Source: Tricholoma matsutake (taxonomy: Eukaryota; Basidiomycota; Agaricomycetes; Agaricales; Tricholomataceae). From it: a DNA stretch of 64,000 nt. The translations under genes were made by a program, and so were the position numbers. The notes below the pieces were generated by a model. That model worked only from the letters and a program-made list of their open reading frames with translations, was not told where the DNA came from and did no database searches. Location of the stretch: contig AP026542.1 in assembly GCA_026075535.2 (NCBI GenBank), positions 4,402,001 to 4,466,000 on the forward strand, given 5' to 3'. Each line of letters starts with the position of its first letter. Within the stretch, counting starts at the first letter, position 1. Positions 42,610 through 58,184 of this stretch are shown one piece after another.

Positions 42610-44554
42610 CTAGTGGAGGCAGATCAAGAGGGTATTGCTGGAAGGGAAATTCTGCCCAATGATGGCCGAAATGAGTTGATCTCCGGGATGGTCAGGGAAA
42701 TCCATGGTAATGATTCCGGGGAATGAGGAGAAACCGGGAGGAGGCGGCATTGTTCCAGGGCCCCGGTTTGAAAATGCATTGAAAACCTATACGGCAAATT
42801 AGTCCATGTATTGTGTACAAAAGACGAACTGACATAATCGTTCACGCCTGGAATGCATTCACCTCCTGTAGCATAATCCTTTGGGCTTCATTCAGTCGGC
42901 CCGTTGGCCGCAGAAAGGAAGTTAGATACAGAGTGAGGGTGCATAAAGTTGGTGACCACCAAATGTGGTTGAAGCTGGCATGCCGTCTCTTATCTTTTTG
43001 ATTTTGGAAGAAATTGGCGACTGCTGTCGTCTTCATGCTGCAACACGTTGACATACCCGGGATCGTAAAAGTCCTGGACGCGCACAACCTGACCGTTGCC
43101 AATACTGATCCTCGAATCCTGCCCACCTGGCCAACTGGAAACGGGTATACCGAAAAAGAATGAAGTACTAGAACGACGGAAAAAAAAAAGGATCTTTCCA
43201 TGTGCTGCAGCGAGAGAAGGTGGCAGCCCTGTGTATCCCTTGTTATCGTACCAGTAGTGGATATCAGGAGTGATCGCGCTCATGAATGGTTTCCATATGT
43301 TGCCGTCGTCAGTGTCCTCTTGCTTTGTGCTGATAGTGACGGTTTCCGACGGGTTCTCGTCTAGGAACTTACACAACTTTGATAACATTAGACAACGTAA
43401 GGTCCAGTTGGACAACTGAATGTTGAAGTTCGAGGATAAACATCAACTATCTTCAAGACGACTCTGTAATCGAGGAATCGAAAACCAGCAAGAAGTTGTT
43501 CCTCTATGGAAGAACTTTAAGTTTGCGCCCCAAACTTTTTAGCTATCCTTAGTGTCCGAGGGCCGGCGGCACGGTCATGGGTGTCAGGAATGGTGTATGT
43601 CGAAAGCGGTTTGCTTTGATCGAGAAAGCTCATCCAGTATCGGGGATTGAAACGGTAATCCAGGTTGCGAGTAATGTAAAGGAGATTGTCATGCAAGGTG
43701 GCAACAAAGAAGCAGTAGAGCGTCCCTTGGTATACGACAAGGGCAGCGTTGGAGTTTATGGCTTCCGGAGGGTGCTCACCATTGTGCCAAGCTCCGCCCT
43801 CGTACACGGACACAAGGAGTGCAGTTCCATGAACGCCATAAATGCGAGTTTCTCCGTAGACGCGCTACTAACACCTCGCCCTGTGCGTTCCCCTGGGTGT
43901 GCCGATGTTCGGGACCAACTATTGGTGGATGGCGAGTACACAAGCTGCAAGGTATCACCGCTGTTATTGTGCACCCCGAACACCATGTTAAGCGTTTCTT
44001 GTGCCCCCGCATTCCGTATGACAAAGAGTCCAACACTGTCGCCGCTTAACTCACCTTGTAGGAGGGACTGTTCCCACTGACGACCAGCACGGGTGGTGTC
44101 CAGGTCGCCCAACGTATCGCATTATTGGCTGTCAAGACGTACGCACAAAACATCTTGCCAGAAAACTCGGCGAGCGGGCTCCGTAGTTGGACTGCGGTTG
44201 CTCTGACCAATTCTGTTTGGCCCATGCACCCGTCGCATCATAGAGGGTGTAGTGTACAAGAACATTATTGAGATCCGAAAATACCAGTTAGAATTCATCA
44301 TTAATGTTGACAACAGCGGGAGACGCTTTGCACTCTAATTGGGTACCATTCACATTGACGACTGAGATGGAAGTGCTCCAGATTGTTTTCCCATTATCAA
44401 CGAAGGTCATAGTCGCGTAGAAAAGAGAAGGAGTGGCATACACCACATAGAGCGTGTTGCTGTGGACGCCAGCTGCTGGAGAATATCGCAAATCGGTGGA
44501 ACCAAAGAGAGGCGTGTTAGAGGACCAATTGGGCACCTGCGAAGATCCAACCAC
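42610..44554 (-). pseudogene. PLC-like phosphodiesterase with N-terminal propeller-like region, broken
   Basis: The catalytic part belongs to the PI-PLC X-type barrel fold: WMSFLDQSKPLSTYTIPDTHDRAA holds the first active His, FRFLDYRV the next strand, KFLDENPSETVTISTKQED a later one, and the C-terminus ends PPGFSSFPGIITMDFPDHPG. The second active-site His segment expected after FLDYRV is not visible. Upstream lie repeated blocks such as LRYSPAAGVHSNTLYVVYATPS, HNNSGDTLQLVYSPSTNSW and NSNAALVVYQGTLYCFFVA, which look like beta-propeller or sialidase-like repeats. An in-frame TAA falls between KFGAQT and SSSIEEQL, and several frame changes occur, so this is a pseudogene. The 5' end is not fixed. 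Confidence 0.75.
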
Positions 44555-45184
44555 TCGTGACCTTGCAGAAAGGAGACAAGAATATATAAGATCAGGTCAA
44601 GTCCTACACGTACGCCGCTGCCATACCTTCGATGTAGTGTATCAATTAAATTTAGTGCTGACTCAACACTGCACGATTCCTCTCTACGACAACGTTCCAG
44701 TAGTTGACGAGAGTTGAGTGCAGAGGATGGTCAAGACTGATGATAGCGAATGCAGTTCAAGCCCAACACTGCCCCGTTTTCGGCGAGGATACTTATGGTG
44801 AGAGGGCCGGCAAAATCGAGAAAAGGACCTGATACCCTGCCACAGATACCAGTAGTCAACCTAATTCGCAAAATCAGTTTATAGGAGCCAACGAAAGCCA
44901 ACGATCAATGATGGTGGAGATGAGTTCGAAACCATGGAAGCCAGACGTTTCAGTCTGAGAAGTTTTGTTTGAAGAGGTTTGAAGGCTGTGCCAATCAACA
45001 AACCTCCATTTCAATAATACCAAGTTCTTTGAACTTACGCTGGGCTACTCTTTGGACCTTTTCTTACAACCGGATACAATAAGTGCCGCATTGGAGGGGC
45101 CGTTTTGACAAAGTGCCCAACCTCGGCCCCTATATTAATTGACTTTGCAAAACAAAAAAAAGTCATCACTCAACTTGGACTACA
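44555..45184. other. Upstream region of the Ca2+/Mn2+ ATPase gene
   Basis: No gene found. The 60 bp before the ATPase ATG are A-rich, as expected for a leader. Confidence 0.3.
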
Positions 45185-49142
<3,958 letters not shown>

Positions 49143-49698
49143 GAATATATTATTTTTGTGCCTTTACAGGATCAGGATACGGATGAGTCGGTGGCGTAGC
49201 ATGGCTCATATTGACAGTTGACATTTGGCATGATATACTCACGACAGAGAGTGCTACGCGAGTACATCGAGCATAAGTATCGAGCTCGAGGTACAGGAGT
49301 CTTTGAAAGGAACGAGGAGTGCCAAGCGGGCTCAGGTTCACATGACTTTCGGTGCTATATCGAGAGTATACTGATGATTGAACGTTATCATATACATAGA
49401 AACTGTGACAGAATTGGCGTATCGCGGTCTTTGTACTCATCTAACAGACCACCATGGCCAGTGCGCTGTGAAGTTTTCTGGTGCAGCCGCAATCTGACGA
49501 AAAGCTCTGATCGATTCTATAACCAAGGCAGGCACACGTGTTGCCCCTCATCGTTCCTTTTAATAGGTCTTCTCTAAGAAAGGAGCCATAGGAGCTCATC
49601 ATTAGGAGTTGCAAAAGTCCGTAGCTACAAGACTGTCAGAGACTTTTGGTGAGAGCCTTTACCTGTTGTCCGTCTTGTCGGACTCATTTCTGTTTGAT
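49143..49698. other. ATPase-RhoGEF intergenic region
   Basis: Two genes in tandem on the plus strand; no feature of note. The RhoGEF frame is open from 49609, but the first ATG is at 49699. Confidence 0.3.
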
Positions 49699-52600
49699 AT
49701 GTACAGCAAAGCTGTCTTTCGGCTTGAAAAAAAAAGTTTCTTGGAGATTGTGCGGGACTTTTATACCTCAAAACCAGAACATAGTATGGAAGAAATCTCC
49801 ACGATGGTATCTGCAGGCGAACTAGCACGGGAACTTTCTACAACCACGCCTCGTTCCCGCCGCGTGGGCATTGCAAGCCCTCCCCCTGGCTTCGATCCCC
49901 ATAATCTCCAAAATGTTATTCCACACGACTCCATTGCCCTCCCACCTACTCCAGGTTCTCCTCCTTTACCTGTTCGCTCTCCTCTCAGACCGGCTTCACG
50001 ATCTATAAGTAGTGGCAGTTCCATCACTACCGCTTCTACTGGCACCGTGACACATATTAACATAGGCACCGATAATATAAGTACGCGGCCACAGGCGTTT
50101 CATCGCCCTGCGACTCCTCCACCGCTGGACATTGAAGATTTTGCATCTATTGTCCAAATCGCTGTTCCATTACCGTTTCAGATGCGCCATCGAGACTATT
50201 TGGCGCTTAACACCCTCGATGTCGACGCACACATCGAGGACATGTCGAATTCAAAAGCTCTGCCACTTCGTCCAGAGTCTCCTTTCATTCTGTCACCACT
50301 AGACGAGCCCGCTTCTTCCTCCTCTTCACTAGATCAACAAACACCAATGACAAAACGGCAACACGCATTACATGAATTACTTTCGTCTGAGCGAGCGTAT
50401 GCATCGGATTTGGCTCTAATGCGGGGGATGCACATACCGCTGGCGCTAGGTGATTCGTTTTCTGCTTTCACTTTTCATTCCCCTGACTTATCCCTATTTC
50501 TTTTCTAGGCCAACAACCACATTCCTTCTCACCAGCATCATCTCACTCATCGTCCTCGTCATCACCACGGACGCTTTCCGTCTCATCGGAATCCTCATTT
50601 GGCTCGATAGGAGCCCCAATGACGCCAGACGACGTCCGGATAATATTTAGCAACATTGAAGAACTCGCCAAATTTTCCGACGAGTTCGGTGAATTACTTG
50701 AAGATGCACTTGGATCTCTCATAGAGGGAGGAGTGGGTGAAGACCGTGTGGGCGAGCTCTTCCTCGAAATCGTCTGTACTTCCGTTCATAATCTCTTTCT
50801 CCTGCGTACTCAATATGCCCGCTAGATTCCCGACATGGAACGCCCCTACATGTACTACATTACACGTCACTCAGCCGCACTTACACATCTCCAATCCCTC
50901 CCCCAAACTCCAGCCCTCACCGCCTACCTCGCCCAAACTCAATCCGCCGCCTCCTCCCTCACCCACGCGTGGGACCTCTCTTCGCTCCTTATCAAGCCCG
51001 TCCAGCGGCTGCTGAAGTACCCTCTCCTCCTAGCCGCGATTCTTGACGAGACACCCGACGGACATTCAGACAAAGAAAACCTGCGATGTTCACGGCTCAG
51101 GATGGAGGAGGTTGCACGAAACGTGAACGAAGGCCGGCGTCGCGCGGAGGTCGTCAAGGAAGTGCTGTCAGCGAAAAAGAAGCCCGTGGTGAACGTCGCT
51201 GTGAATGTCACGCGCATGAAGTCGCTCAGGTATGCTGTCAAGCCCGGGGTGACTGCGGTTATGCAGGACGCAAACGGCGAGGCGGCGCAGGTGGATAGGA
51301 TGCAGGTTGAGCTGAAGCAGGCCGAGCAGTTCGCGCAGCAGTTTGCTAAAGATATTGTGGAGTGGGCGAAAAGCATGTCGGGGGTCGTGCGTATGCTCAG
51401 AGCGTGGGCGATCAGCTTTTCGAAAGTGATAGGACTGTCCCCGGAGATGGGCAGCGAAGCATTCGACGCGTTCATGGCTGTCGTGGAGCAACAGCTCATG
51501 CCGCTGTGTTGCAAACTTGAAGAAGACGTCGCAGGGCGTCTAATGAAGGAGCTTGCGCACCTCTTAGCGACGATGGACCAGCCCCGGAAGCTCCTTGCGT
51601 CGATGAACGAGCAAGAACCGTTGCACTATCACCTTCTCACAATGAACGTCTCAGCGAAGAATCGGCCTGCTCCATCTCTGCTTGCTGCGTCGACGAACTA
51701 CCTGGCACTGCGAGGCCAGCTTGCGGCAGAGCTACCGAGATATCTGGTGTTGCTTCATCGGGGGCTGGGGATGTTCGTACGAAAGCTTGCGGGAGTGCAG
51801 GCAGAGTTCTGGCGTGACGTTCGGGATCGGTGGGCGGACTTGTGGGAGATGCTCCGTGTGGAGGGTGAGATGAACGCAGGACATCAGGAGACGCTGAATG
51901 TGTGGCAGACCCGGTGGGGTGACGTAGATGAAGTCATGGGAGCGTTGAATATCAACCAGAGGAAGAAGTTGTACGCAGAGTCTGCAGTAAGGGCAGCGAC
52001 GCATACGCAGGGTGTGGAGAATACGAATACAACACCGCCAGGGAAGAAGAACCAGGCGATGCTGAGCACCCTTGCGACCCTGGAAGCTGCCCAAATTGTC
52101 GGCCCATATTCTGTGTCGTCTCCGTTCCCCCTTACACCCACCCGGAAGGCACGTTCTCGGGGGTCCAGCGATGCATCTGGCTCGGCCTTTGCGTATGCCC
52201 AGTCAAAGAAGAGTCTTGCAAAGAAGTCCTCACACGATGAGACTGTTCTGCCGCATGGCAAGCTGGAGAAGAGTCCGAAGCTTGAGAAGAGTCCGAAGCT
52301 TCAGAAGACAGGGGAGGAATTCTTTGAGTTTGTGACTAGCCCGGCTGCTTTAGTTACTACGACCGGGGCAAAGTCCCAACCAGGGATGATCCCGCGGACG
52401 AAGAGTATGCCCCTACCTGCTGAACGGACCGTCTCGTACCGCAGTTTCGCGTCATCGAAGGCACTCGTAGGGAGCGAAGGGGACGGTACTCGTAATTCAC
52501 AAGAGCTACTACAACAGCAGGACGAAGGCAACCGAGGGCGCGCATCGAAGAAATTGACTCTGCGGCGTAAGTTTACAGACAAGCAGTCATCAACGTCTCG

Positions 52601-52991
52601 GCAACGCTCGGGTTCCCGGTCCAACCGCACGTCCTTTGGCGAAGTCCACCCTGATTCGCCAACGCTCCCAATGCCACCACCACTGCCACCGCTGCCTTCA
52701 TATTCGCGCAACAACCACCGGGACAGCTGGGTGACGCGGCAGGCAAAGTATATGTGTCAGGTGGTGCATGCGTGCCATCCGCCTGCGGCCGTGTCGTACT
52801 TCAGCTTCCCGTTCTTTACGCTTATGGAGGGTGAGATCTACCAGGTGCTCCAGGAGGCGGGGCACCCAAGTATTCACCCGAAATTACCGCTGTACGTGGA
52901 TGATGGGGAAGATTGCTTATTATTGTGTCGAGATGAGGAGGGGAACGTGGGCTGGGCGTTGGCGAGTTTCCTTGCACCGGTATCTAATTAA
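49699..52991 (+). CDS. Rho guanine-nucleotide exchange factor with DH, BAR and SH3 domains (Tuba/Gef1-like)
   Basis: Such proteins activate Cdc42-type GTPases at curved membranes and septation or endocytic sites. Introns at 50450-50508 and 50772-50825 give 3,180 nt, 1,059 aa. The Ser/Pro-rich N-terminus (about 1-215) is followed by a DH domain (about 218-435; KRQHALHELLSSERAYASDL, LIKPVQRLLKYPLLLAAIL). A BAR-like helical region follows (about 465-690; VDRMQVELKQAEQFAQQFAK, LPRYLVLLHRGLGMFVRKL) with no PH domain. Then comes a disordered Ser/Lys region with KLEKSPKLEKSPK repeats, then an SH3-like end (about 980-1059; FPFFTLMEGEIYQVLQEAG, LLLCRDEEGNVGWALASFLAPV). The start could be the ATG at 49699 or at 49786 (MEEISTMVSAGEL). 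Confidence 0.88.
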
Positions 52992-53336
52992 TCGTTTTAC
53001 TGACGGTAATCTGCTTCACGTTTGATCTTTTTTCTATTTGGTAGTTGGGTCATCTCCACGCATTGCTTTTGCTTCCTGCCCTGCATCAATATCTATCTCA
53101 TAGAAGGAAATTGTGTACAATAGTTTTTTCCCTTCCCATTCTTATTTGTATCGATCATGGACCTGTTCATATGTCAGGAATCTTTTTTGGAGTAGCAATA
53201 CAAACAATGTACTACAAGATGGACATGAGGTTTTTGTAATGTATGATTGAAGCACATGTACTAGCGTGTATGTACAAAATGCCCGAAATCATGATCTTGT
53301 GTCACGCGCAGTCTACAAATGATTGAAGTTGACGCA
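52992..53336. other. Convergent 3' ends of RhoGEF and FAD oxidase genes
   Basis: Tail-to-tail interval of about 345 bp; T-rich stretches but nothing else. Confidence 0.3.
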
Positions 53337-56029
53337 TCAGATCTTGGGCGTAGCAGGCTCATGCGTGTTCGCTTCCACCATCTCGCCTTCCGCATTCAAT
53401 GGCCAAAACGTATTCCTAAATAGGTTGTCCGGGTCGTACATTTGCTTGATCTCGCACAGCCTGCTCCAATTATCGCCGAAACAAGATTTGACCCGTTCGG
53501 GTGGCTCGCGCCGGCCAAGGAACTAGGTTGTGGATTCAGTTCAAGTTGACAGCAACATACTTGGAATGACTGACGCTGGGGAATGGTCCACCTTGATGTA
53601 CGGACTCCAGAGTGCCTGCGATCCACTAGGATGCAGAGGAATCAGAATTAGATGAAGGACAAGGATTCAAGTTACACAAATAAGGGGGAAAGTATGGATT
53701 CTCACCTCTTCAGCAGAATCTATGCACCGATCATCGTCAACATCCATTTCCCACTGGTGGAGTGCCGCAATCGTGAACGGTGCCTCTCGCTGTGATTTAG
53801 GGACGCAGGTGTCCTCGAAGTCGGCGATTGCACCGCCAGCAATCTCGAACAGCCAGGCTATAGGACTTGATGAGCATCTTAGCAAAATTAATAAATTAAC
53901 TCGAGCCTACTGCATCCAACTGGGGTATCCGCGAATTGGAGCACAGTCTCGTTGATGAGATCATCCGGAAGCGACGTGATCAGCGCAGAGCGTATAAACC
54001 ACTGTCTCCCAGCTAGCCAACAAATACCATATCAGCCTATCCTACGATATACAAAGACTCTCACCTTTTCCCCTCAAGACCTGCGCAACGCTATCCTGCT
54101 GATGTAAAAAACTCTTCTCGTCAACTTCGTTCAGGAGGCACCGCTCTCCATCCCATGACGATATAGCCGCGAGGTACTCCTGGCCCTTCTCCTTTGTCCC
54201 CACATAGCACATCTGCACGACTACTAGCGAATCCTTGCCTGCGGGGCCAGCTGTAAGCAAGACGTTGGCGTAGAGCTCCCGAGGCGCCCCTTTGACGCAG
54301 TCCCGGAAATGCTTGATGAGTGACGGGGCGGTGGCACGGTTGAAGCGACTGTATGGGCAAGGGTTTATAAATGGAAACACTTTTGGAGGGAGGGTTACTC
54401 ACTAGATGAGGTTACCTGCAAAGACCACTGGGACGGGGTATGCCCTTGCTTTGTATCGTGTAGCGATGCCGAGTGTGGGCCCTGCCCCTCGAAGTGCCCA
54501 CCAAAGATCTATTTTCAAACCAGTCAGGTATATGCGCCACTACAAAGCCAGAGAAGGACACTAACCAGGATATTCACCCTCGTTGACGACGACGATCCGC
54601 CCATCGGCCAGCACCATCTCTACTTCGACAAGGTTGTCGATGCTCAGCCCGTGCAGACGACCCAGGAATCCGAAGCCGCCCAGCAGCATGATGGAGGAGC
54701 CAACTGGGTGTGCTGAACTGACAGGAAGAAATATATATATATATAAGTGAATGAGGCTGGATTTAAAGCAACCAGCAGGGCTTACAAAGGAACATGATAA
54801 GGAATCCCATCCGCAACCGCATCTCCCGCCCCAGTCACGGCCCCCGTAGCGTACCGCGCCTCAAGCTTATGCTGGGCAGTATACGTGTCGAGCTCCTTCT
54901 GGCGCATGCCCGCACCGAATGTGACGAACGCGTGCGGATGCACAGGCTCAGCCCGCGCCTGCAACTCCTGCATCTGTGTGGGCGTCTGGGCCAGGTTGGC
55001 GATGGCGCCCCAAGACCTGAACATGGATGCTGGCGTGGCAGACTGCATGACTGTCGGCGGAGGTATTGAACTAGAAGAGGGAGCGGAGGGGTTGAGGTAA
55101 CCGAATGGGTCCGCGCGCCGTACAGGAAGAGCGGTACTTGGTGCCGTACTACTGTAGTTAATATTGGATAATGCAGTAATCTGGCCGCTGTGTGGAGGGG
55201 ATGGGGAGGTAGCTGTGGTGGAACGGTTCGAAATGTTCCCAGAGTCATAGTCTGAACTGGCTGAGGGAGAGTTGGAGCCCGATTCGATGGAGACTTGGCG
55301 AACAGCATGGGTACCTGAGGTGGCTGTGGAATAAGATGAGCTGAGGTCCGACTCCTCGATGCGTCGGCGAACGTTCGGGGACGGTCCCTCAGCACGTGGG
55401 GTTGGTAAAGTGGCTGCAGAAGCGGAAGACGGTTCATTTAGAAAGCTTGCCACGGCCTGGGAGGCCAGGTTGTACCTCCGCAACTCAATGTCATGTTCTC
55501 TGCGTCGTTTGCCAGAGTTAACTGTCCTGGAAAACGCGACCGGCTGCTTCCCCTTACTATTGGCGGGTGCTACGTCTTTGAGACTAGTGAAGGAACCGTC
55601 TTCGTGAGGCACTTCGATGTCGACCTCGACGAGCTTGGAGAGATCGACGATGATGTCACCATTAACGGCCCATCCTGCTGTACCGTATCCCCCTGCTTTT
55701 ACTGAAGGAGAGAGAGCGTGCCTCCGACAAAACAGAACGATCCTGTCACCCAGACGTCTATAACAAGTGGAGAGCAGGAATACATCAGAAACACGTACTT
55801 GCTCACATCTTCCGCGTCCAAAGGAACAGCTACTGCCTTAGAAGGACAAATAACATTCCCATTGAAAATAATAGAATAATCCTCAAAGCTGTTGAATTGT
55901 TCGTGAGCAAAGGTGTCCCAAAGGCATAGATGAACTTGGTAGATACCCTGCCTGGTCGCGGAGATATACTTCACCTCTGATAGACGCCCCAAGTTCCTCA
56001 TAGAGATCCTTTGGTAGATGGGAGAACAT
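53337..56029 (-). CDS. FAD-linked oxidase, berberine-bridge type, with a Ser/Thr-rich insertion
   Basis: These enzymes oxidise substrates with FAD held in a PCMH-type domain. The ATG at 56029 opens MFSHLPKDLYEELGASIRG; after two introns the frame reads FNGNVICPSKAVAVPLDAED, VSKIVLFCRRH, VKAGGYGTAGWAVNGDIIVD. Then comes an insertion of about 200 Ser/Thr/Pro-rich residues (55,550-54,930). The domain resumes at FVTFGAGMRQKELDTYT, IPYHVPFSAHPVGSSIMLLG, FGFLGRLHGLSIDNLVEVEM and YPDLWWALRGAGPTLGIATRY. A substrate domain follows (FIRSALITSLPDDLINETVL, IAALHQWEMDVDDDRC) and the BBE end MYDPDNLFRNTFWPL. The usual flavin-linking His in GGHS is Tyr (GGYG), so FAD may be non-covalent here. Eight or so introns; no frame break noticed. 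Confidence 0.88.
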
Positions 56030-58184
56030 GGTGAGTAAGACTCTCGATATCAGGAAAGAGGGGATATGCTTTGCTCGTACTTTGGATTGCTCTCAATTTA
56101 AAGTCTTCCGCAAGTTTTTCAAGTGAAAGTCCCTTTCAGGAAGTTACGCCCAAGTTCAAACTCCGCGATGATAAGAAGCCGCATCAGCTGACAGAAAACG
56201 TTCGCTTTAGTTTTCATCTCCGTTCTTCCTGTAAGTAATCTATTCATATCACACGCCTGATGAATCGAGGTTGGTTTAGCGTCCTTCGGCATCCATAACA
56301 TGTAATTGTTAGAGCAGCAACTACTTGTCATAGGATTTCAATCTGACATCCTGCCGTAAGGATAAGAAAGCCAATCAGTGAGATTGTGGGCGCCGTCAGA
56401 CGACAAGGATACAGCCGAATATAAATGCGGAGAACTCCAGGCCAGATGGCCAGATACAGCATCCAATAAAACTTCTTTGCGCCGACATGCTTTCCGCCTG
56501 CACGTAAAATCTTCCTTTAAGCTCCTTGTTTGTCTCCCGTGACATTGCCGATCAGTGGGATACCCTATGGGCGGAGGCTTCTCGCAATTTTCCAGATTGC
56601 ATTTCTTCAATGCCTTCAATCTACCACACGTGTCCCATCCTCATTGAACATTAAAGTAATCCTTTTATCTATCTCGAAATAATTTTTGGTAAGCTGCTAC
56701 TACTGACCGACTTAAAAGCCGCCCGTACGATGTGCTTGTGACGTGGGGGCAGAGCATATAAAGCTAAACCACATCCAATCTAGGAAATCCGTTCCCTGTT
56801 CACGTTCTGATACTCGAGCGGATGCTTGTGTGATAAGCGCTTCCAGAAATCAGCCGAAAGGGCCTGTCAATGTGTCCAGCTTCAGAACTTTCAGCTGTTA
56901 TGCATCCCCAGAGGAACAACCTAGTAGAACACGAAGATTAATGGATTTGCGTCGCAATCTAAGGAATATGACCGAGAGAGAAGTCTGGAAATGCGACCAA
57001 CGCTTTCGCAATGGGAGATATTACTTATTCGTACTGCGAACCAGCTCGCCTCGAGCGCCCAGGCTTGCAGAGACTAGGCACAACTCCAGTTGGACCGAAA
57101 CGAAGATGACATCGTTAATGCTGCCAAGAGAGGATTTAGGATTGCTAACGCGCTGTAATATGTGACACACACTAAAAACGTTGCAGTAGTGCAATCTGTA
57201 CTGCCACGCTGCCGAGGGCTGACACTCTCTTATCTGTGCCGGTACGCCACTTCCGCTTCGGGGTCCCCACAGAATTGTCCTCTCGGGGATTTCAGTCGAG
57301 TATACTTGGATCGCGCCCGATTGATATCTAGCAGTTGTCCCAGTTATACCGAATTACTGTTACCTCTCAGGAGTGTTCTCTGGTTGAATAACTGCAATAT
57401 TATTGCCTGCGACTCTGAGAAGCAGATAAATGTTTCCGACTCGAATTCAGAAAACCTGTAGGCATTGACATCGATATGAGCTTGCGAAGGACATGCCAGT
57501 GAGCGGGGCCCCATTTTCGGCCTCCAATGCAGTTGACGATGACTTGGGCCTCATTTGGACCACCTATGACCTGCTGGGTATGATTCCAGCTAGGATTTCA
57601 GCTAAATCCATAACGATAAGCCCATGCCGGGGAAAAAACACAACTGGCATAGGCGGAGGCCGTGGGAGCTGTATCGACCCTTCCGATACTAAGTGCTATC
57701 ATGTAGCGGCGCCGCAAGCGCTGGTCCCTGACTCTCGTCTGTTTCCTCCATATCCGAGTCATCAATTCATGAAACTAGCAGACAACTAGTAGATGCTGTC
57801 GCAGGTGGTAACATAGACCTAGGCCTTAGCGAAAGTTATGGACATTAAAGCTGCCAATAGTAACTGAAAAAGGGCGAAAGCCAGGTGACAGCACCAGTGC
57901 GCCGCGAGGATGGAATCTAATCTTGAGCTCGCTGTAACACTGACAGAGTGGCATCACGGACATCATGCATCATCAGCAAGGAGTGAAGGTCAACAAAGGC
58001 AAACAGGCACATGGGAAAGTGATTTGTCGTCGTACAAGCGCTCAGCCCAGGTAGTGAATGGATAGTAGGTTTCGAATTCTGAGGCTGGAGCATCTTGGAT
58101 TGTTACAGTAGATTATGTAAAGGTTGGAGTTAGAATATCCGACTGTACATTAGTCTGTATGTTGTATGTATGTTTTATATATGG
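56030..58184. other. 2.1-kb interval without a supported gene
   Basis: Several open frames of 70-140 codons occur on both strands, but they begin at GTG or TTG, show no motif and have no coherent exon structure. No transposon end was recognised. Confidence 0.35.

Noticed and set aside
54835..55437. Minus-strand 200-codon ORF overlapping the FAD oxidase
   Set aside because: Alternative frame of the Ser/Thr-rich insertion; the frame joined to the conserved FAD-binding segments is the other one.
56743..57165. Plus-strand ORF of 140 codons in the gene-poor interval
   Set aside because: Begins at GTG, has no motif, and no neighbouring exon could be joined.
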